Positions 61,348 through 64,000 of a DNA stretch of 64,000 bases are shown here, piece by piece. The notes beneath the pieces were generated by a model. That model ran no database searches, was not told where the DNA came from, and saw nothing but the letters and a program-made list of their open reading frames with translations. The DNA comes from Gordonia zhenghanii (GTDB lineage Bacteria; Actinomycetota; Actinomycetes; Mycobacteriales; Mycobacteriaceae): NCBI RefSeq assembly GCF_021738965.1, contig NZ_JAKKOQ010000017.1, forward strand, positions 34,053 through 98,052, read 5' to 3'. The translations under genes and the position numbers were made by a program. How positions within the stretch are numbered: position 1 is the first letter of the stretch; each line of letters opens with the position of its first letter.

Positions 61348-62307
61348 TCAGCTCACCTTCAGTACCGCACGGAATCGCACGTCCGAATTCATCATTCGCT
61401 GGTATGCGTCGGGGGCCTCCTCGAGTGGGAACACCTCGACTCGCGGCCGCACTCCAGTTAAGATACTGTGGTCGATCGCATCCGACATCGCACTTGCATC
61501 CGTGAAAGTGCCTTTCACGGTGACTTGGCCGCCGAGGAAGTCCAGCGCGGACCAACCGATCGGATCCTCAGACACAGCGGCAAGAACGAGCTCGCCACCA
61601 GCGGCCAGGCCGCCGAGCAGCGGCTTGATCGCATCTGCGTGCGGGGCCGTAGCAATGATGAGCGACGCGCCCCCCAACTCGTTGAGTTGCTCCTCGACGC
61701 CCTCCTCGGCATCGACATAATGGTGGGCACCAAGTTCACGTGCCAAATGCGCCTTATCCCGACCCCGCGAGATCGCGGCTACTTCGTAGCCAGCCTTCAC
61801 CGCATACTGGATCGCGAGGTGACCCAAGCCGCCGATCCCGGACACTGCCACGAGATCACCGATACGGGCATGGCTGTTCCTGAGCGCACTGAACACCGTC
61901 TCGCCAGCACACAGGATTGGAGCCGCCTCTTCCGGACTCATACCCGAGGGAATCGCCACTAGCGATTCCTCGCGCGCGACCGTGTACTCGGCGTACCCGC
62001 CGTCGACAGTCATGCCCGTCGTCTCCCCCTGTCCACCATGCCAACCGACCCCGACACGCTGGCCCAAGCGCCATCCGCGGACAGCGTCGCCAAGCGCGTC
62101 TATCACGCCGACGATTTCATGACCGGGTATCCGCGGATAGGCAGACGCCCACCCGTCAATAATCTTCGCTTCGCCGTGGCAGACTCCGCACGCTTCGACC
62201 TTGATCCGCACCTGTTGCGGTTGCGGCTCTGGAACAGGTGCGCTCCCGAGCGTCAGCCCCTGCCCCGCAGCAGGCACGTGCACAGCACGCATAGTGGTAC
62301 TTGTCAT
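61348..62307 (-). CDS. Alcohol dehydrogenase lacking the structural-zinc loop
   Basis: A 319-residue MDR alcohol dehydrogenase. Catalytic-zinc ligands are visible: Cys in A-C-G-V-C-H-G-E near residue 40, His in P-G-H-E-I-V-G near 62, and Cys in I-L-C-A-G-E-T near 130. The Rossmann motif is V-S-G-I-G-G-L-G-H-L near 155. The four-cysteine structural-zinc loop expected after G-V-G-W-H-G-G is gone; the sequence goes through Q-G-E-T-T-G to V-D-G-G-Y-A-E-Y. ATG 62307 is chosen because GAGGAG lies 6 bases upstream. It is followed 3 bases later by the hydrolase gene. Confidence 0.85.
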   Translation of the reverse strand: MTSTTMRAVHVPAAGQGLTLGSAPVPEPQPQQVRIKVEACGVCHGEAKIIDGWASAYPRIPGHEIVGVIDALGDAVRGWRLGQRVGVGWHGGQGETTGMTVDGGYAEYTVAREESLVAIPSGMSPEEAAPILCAGETVFSALRNSHARIGDLVAVSGIGGLGHLAIQYAVKAGYEVAAISRGRDKAHLARELGAHHYVDAEEGVEEQLNELGGASLIIATAPHADAIKPLLGGLAAGGELVLAAVSEDPIGWSALDFLGGQVTVKGTFTDASAMSDAIDHSILTGVRPRVEVFPLEEAPDAYQRMMNSDVRFRAVLKVS

Positions 62308-62531
62308 CAACATCTCCTCGTCGTTAACCGAACGGGCCAGCTTGATCCGACTCAGTCAATACTCGCCCAACCGGACCAGACGCCGACTGCCCGATCCTTT
62401 CCGACATCTGCCTAATCCTGCGCACCTGCAAAAGATGAACCGGGCTAGCCCTCGCCGCTGACGGTCCGTGGACCCGAACTGCTGGGGGCGTGCCGCATCA
62501 GGCTCCTTTGAGGTTCATGCGTGCACCCGCG

Positions 62532-63464
62532 TCAGGCCGGGCTGCCGGCTGACGCTCCCTCAGTCACCCGGTCGGCAATGATCCGCGCGAAGGCTCGTTC
62601 CCCCGCGGCGGTCGGATGGAAAGCGACAGAGAAGTCGTGCAGGTTTAAAATCGGCTGAGCAGCGTTTGACCACGGAGCTGCGGAGCAGCCATCGTGGCCG
62701 ACCGCCGGAGAGATCAAATCGACGTACTCAACGCCGAGGTCTTCTGCCACTTCTCGTTGCACCGCACCCAGCTTGTCGACAATCGATTGCAGCGCCGCGA
62801 TGTCGTCACCGCGAACATGCTGGTTCGAGCACTTCGAATGTGAGACGTCAGCATAGTTCGTATAGCTGGTGACGAGCACTCGGGCGTGTGGCGCACGCGT
62901 GCGGATCGCGCCCAGTACGCGCCGCAGCGCGGGGCCGACTGCATCCACTTTGGCCTCCGTCTCCCGCTTCAGCGTCCCGGTCATGCACGGCTCTTCATCC
63001 GACAGGCGGTAGGCGCACTTCAGTGCGGCCTGTACCAAGCCCGCGTCGTTACCGCCGATCGTCAATGTGACCAGATCTGTCCTCCGCGACAGGTGACGAA
63101 CCTGCGGGACGATCGGGGCCCCGAGTAGCCCGGTACCTTGATTGACCAGATCAATGTCCTCAGTTTCAGCCCCGCCGCATGTGGCGTCTGTGAAGCGCTC
63201 TGCACCGACAGTCTTTGCCAAGAGTGACGGGTAGTTGACCGCAGATCTCGTGCACGGTGCGACGACATCGAGATCCTTCAGCGGCAGGATCGCCGGACCA
63301 GCGGCGAAGGAGTCGCCGAGCGCCACGTAGTCTCCGACTCGAGCCTGCACGGGTGCCGCCTGCACTGAAGCATTCGGAATCACCAGCATTCCCGACATAG
63401 CGATCAGGGCCGTCAACCCCATGACTCCTCGTCGACCGCCCCGGAAGCTTGTTCCTCTTCGCAT
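62532..63464 (-). CDS. Secreted SGNH-family hydrolase (lipase/esterase)
   Basis: A 310-residue exported hydrolase. A Sec signal peptide covers about 1-38 (R-R-G-V-M-G-L-T-A-L-I-A-M then A-S-V-Q-A-A). The SGNH blocks are A-L-G-D-S-F-A-A-G near residue 48 (Ser), T-I-G-G-N-D-A-G near 133 (Asn), and F-H-P-T-A-A-G-E near 284 (His). Six or more cysteines suggest disulfides. ATG 63464 has GGA 5 bases upstream; GTG 63467 is an alternative. It resembles Streptomyces-type and mycobacterial secreted lipases. Confidence 0.87.
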   Translation of the reverse strand: MRRGTSFRGGRRGVMGLTALIAMSGMLVIPNASVQAAPVQARVGDYVALGDSFAAGPAILPLKDLDVVAPCTRSAVNYPSLLAKTVGAERFTDATCGGAETEDIDLVNQGTGLLGAPIVPQVRHLSRRTDLVTLTIGGNDAGLVQAALKCAYRLSDEEPCMTGTLKRETEAKVDAVGPALRRVLGAIRTRAPHARVLVTSYTNYADVSHSKCSNQHVRGDDIAALQSIVDKLGAVQREVAEDLGVEYVDLISPAVGHDGCSAAPWSNAAQPILNLHDFSVAFHPTAAGERAFARIIADRVTEGASAGSPA

Positions 63465-63569
63465 CACAATCCTTTACCTTCTCGGCCGACGTCCACATCA
63501 CCGGCAAACACCCGCTCGCCAACGCCAGACAGCTCCCACCTGAAACCGAGAGCACGACCACATCCGATT

Positions 63570-63586
63570 ACTTACAGAATGTAAGT
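63570..63586. promoter_or_regulatory. Inverted repeat upstream of SGNH hydrolase
   Basis: A perfect ACTTACA-GAA-TGTAAGT inverted repeat, 106 bases before the SGNH hydrolase start, in an A/T-rich stretch. It is probably the binding site of a TetR-like or similar dimeric regulator. Confidence 0.5.
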
Positions 63587-63687
63587 TACGCGTTGGAGCC
63601 AATAGAGCGCAAGTTTCATATAGACCACTGTGGGCGGGCTACCAGCCAGCCCGTAATCCGTTGGGGATGCGACTGCCGCGCAGGTAG

Positions 63688-63788
63688 GCGACATCTGATA
63701 TCCCTTGCCCGGGAGGTGCGTCGGCCTGTGAGAGCGGTACGACGATCGAGCAGATTGCGAAGGATTTCGGCCGGCACTCGATCGCCTT
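63688..63788 (+). pseudogene. Decayed IS3-type orfA relic
   Basis: The plus strand reads L-I-S-L-A-R-E-V in one frame, then after a frame change G-T-T-I-E-Q-I-A-K-D-F-G-R-H-S-I-A-L and a stop. The second piece matches the helix-turn-helix of IS3-type OrfA proteins. No complete frame remains. The rest of 63465-63923 holds only the inverted repeat and no gene I can support. Confidence 0.55.
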
Positions 63789-63923
63789 GTAGAAGTGCTG
63801 AGTTTCCTTCTGGTCGATGAGCATATACTTGTGGCTATGGAACGGCAGATGCGGGGAGAGGGGCGAGGCGACAGGTCAAGCCCCTTGTAGTGGTGTAACT
63901 GGTTTGTGATCCTTCGTTGGTGA

Positions 63924-64000
63924 TCAGGCGGGTAGTTCCATCAATGGATCGGTACTCACCTCCGTCTGCGGGTTGGTGTCGGGATCGATGGTCAGAGTGA
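63924..64000 (-). CDS. C-terminal end of an ORF cut by the right edge (possible transposase)
   Basis: The last 25 codons of a minus-strand frame, L-T-I-D-P-D-T-N-P-Q-T-E-V then M-E-L-P-A and a TGA stop. The stretch just downstream (CCAGTTACACCACTACAAGGGG) resembles the end of common actinobacterial insertion sequences, so this may be the tail of a transposase. Too short to name. Confidence 0.35.
   Translation of the reverse strand, partial: TLTIDPDTNPQTEVSTDPLMELPA

Overview
The window is high-GC actinobacterial DNA, most likely from a Mycobacteriales genus such as Gordonia or a close relative. The main reason is gene order. The run ino1 / PadR regulator / DUF5318 / class A penicillin-binding protein / GT87 membrane protein / rpsF-ssb-rpsR-rplI / dnaB matches the origin-proximal block known from mycobacteria. 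A second block (glpD / TetR diverging from an AGPS-like flavoprotein and a diacylglycerol-kinase-like protein) matches another conserved mycobacterial block. A near-consensus parS site and two consensus DnaA boxes upstream of dnaB fit an origin-proximal position. The genus is an inference.

Layout. 1-3140: an Asp23/Gls24 (alkaline-shock-type) operon on the minus strand, diverging from an ECF sigma factor and an Asp23-like partner. 3160-8490: an LLM-class oxidoreductase, a methyltransferase, and a translationally coupled ABC exporter plus two-component system. 8641-14602: DNA polymerase IV, then the glycerol-phosphate/ether-lipid-type block. 14615-19385: quinone oxidoreductase, TrpB2-type tryptophan synthase beta, a DUF559 protein and argG. 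19505-21996: a cysteine-rich helix-turn-helix regulator diverging from folE and two small membrane proteins. 22084-33101: a ten-gene Ter (tellurium/stress) cluster on the minus strand. It has four TerD-superfamily proteins, a TerC-like DUF475 protein, and a coupled enzyme set (HpcH/HpaI-type lyase, double phosphoribosyltransferase-like protein, HAD phosphatase) of the kind proposed to make a nucleoside-like metabolite. 33493-39000: a Tat-exported flavoprotein, two proline-rich or membrane proteins, and unknown genes. 39178-49294: the conserved cell-envelope/replication block. 49382-53747: acyl-CoA dehydrogenase, thiolase, TetR and a DUF2236 protein, placed between rplI and dnaB. 54092-56305: dnaB, carrying an intein in its Walker A loop.

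56700-64000 is an accessory region. An intact IS3-family element lies between a truncated IS481-type transposase and a truncated IS3-type orfA. It is followed by TetR and AraC regulators, an alpha/beta hydrolase, an alcohol dehydrogenase lacking its structural-zinc loop, a secreted SGNH hydrolase, and further transposase relics at the right edge. Several genes here look less GC-rich than the backbone.

The most interesting items are the class 3-type intein in DnaB, the DnaA boxes and 30-bp palindrome before dnaB, the parS-like site, the Ter enzyme operon, a GT87-GNAT fusion protein, and a dispersed GC-rich repeat that has been translated in frame inside two genes.
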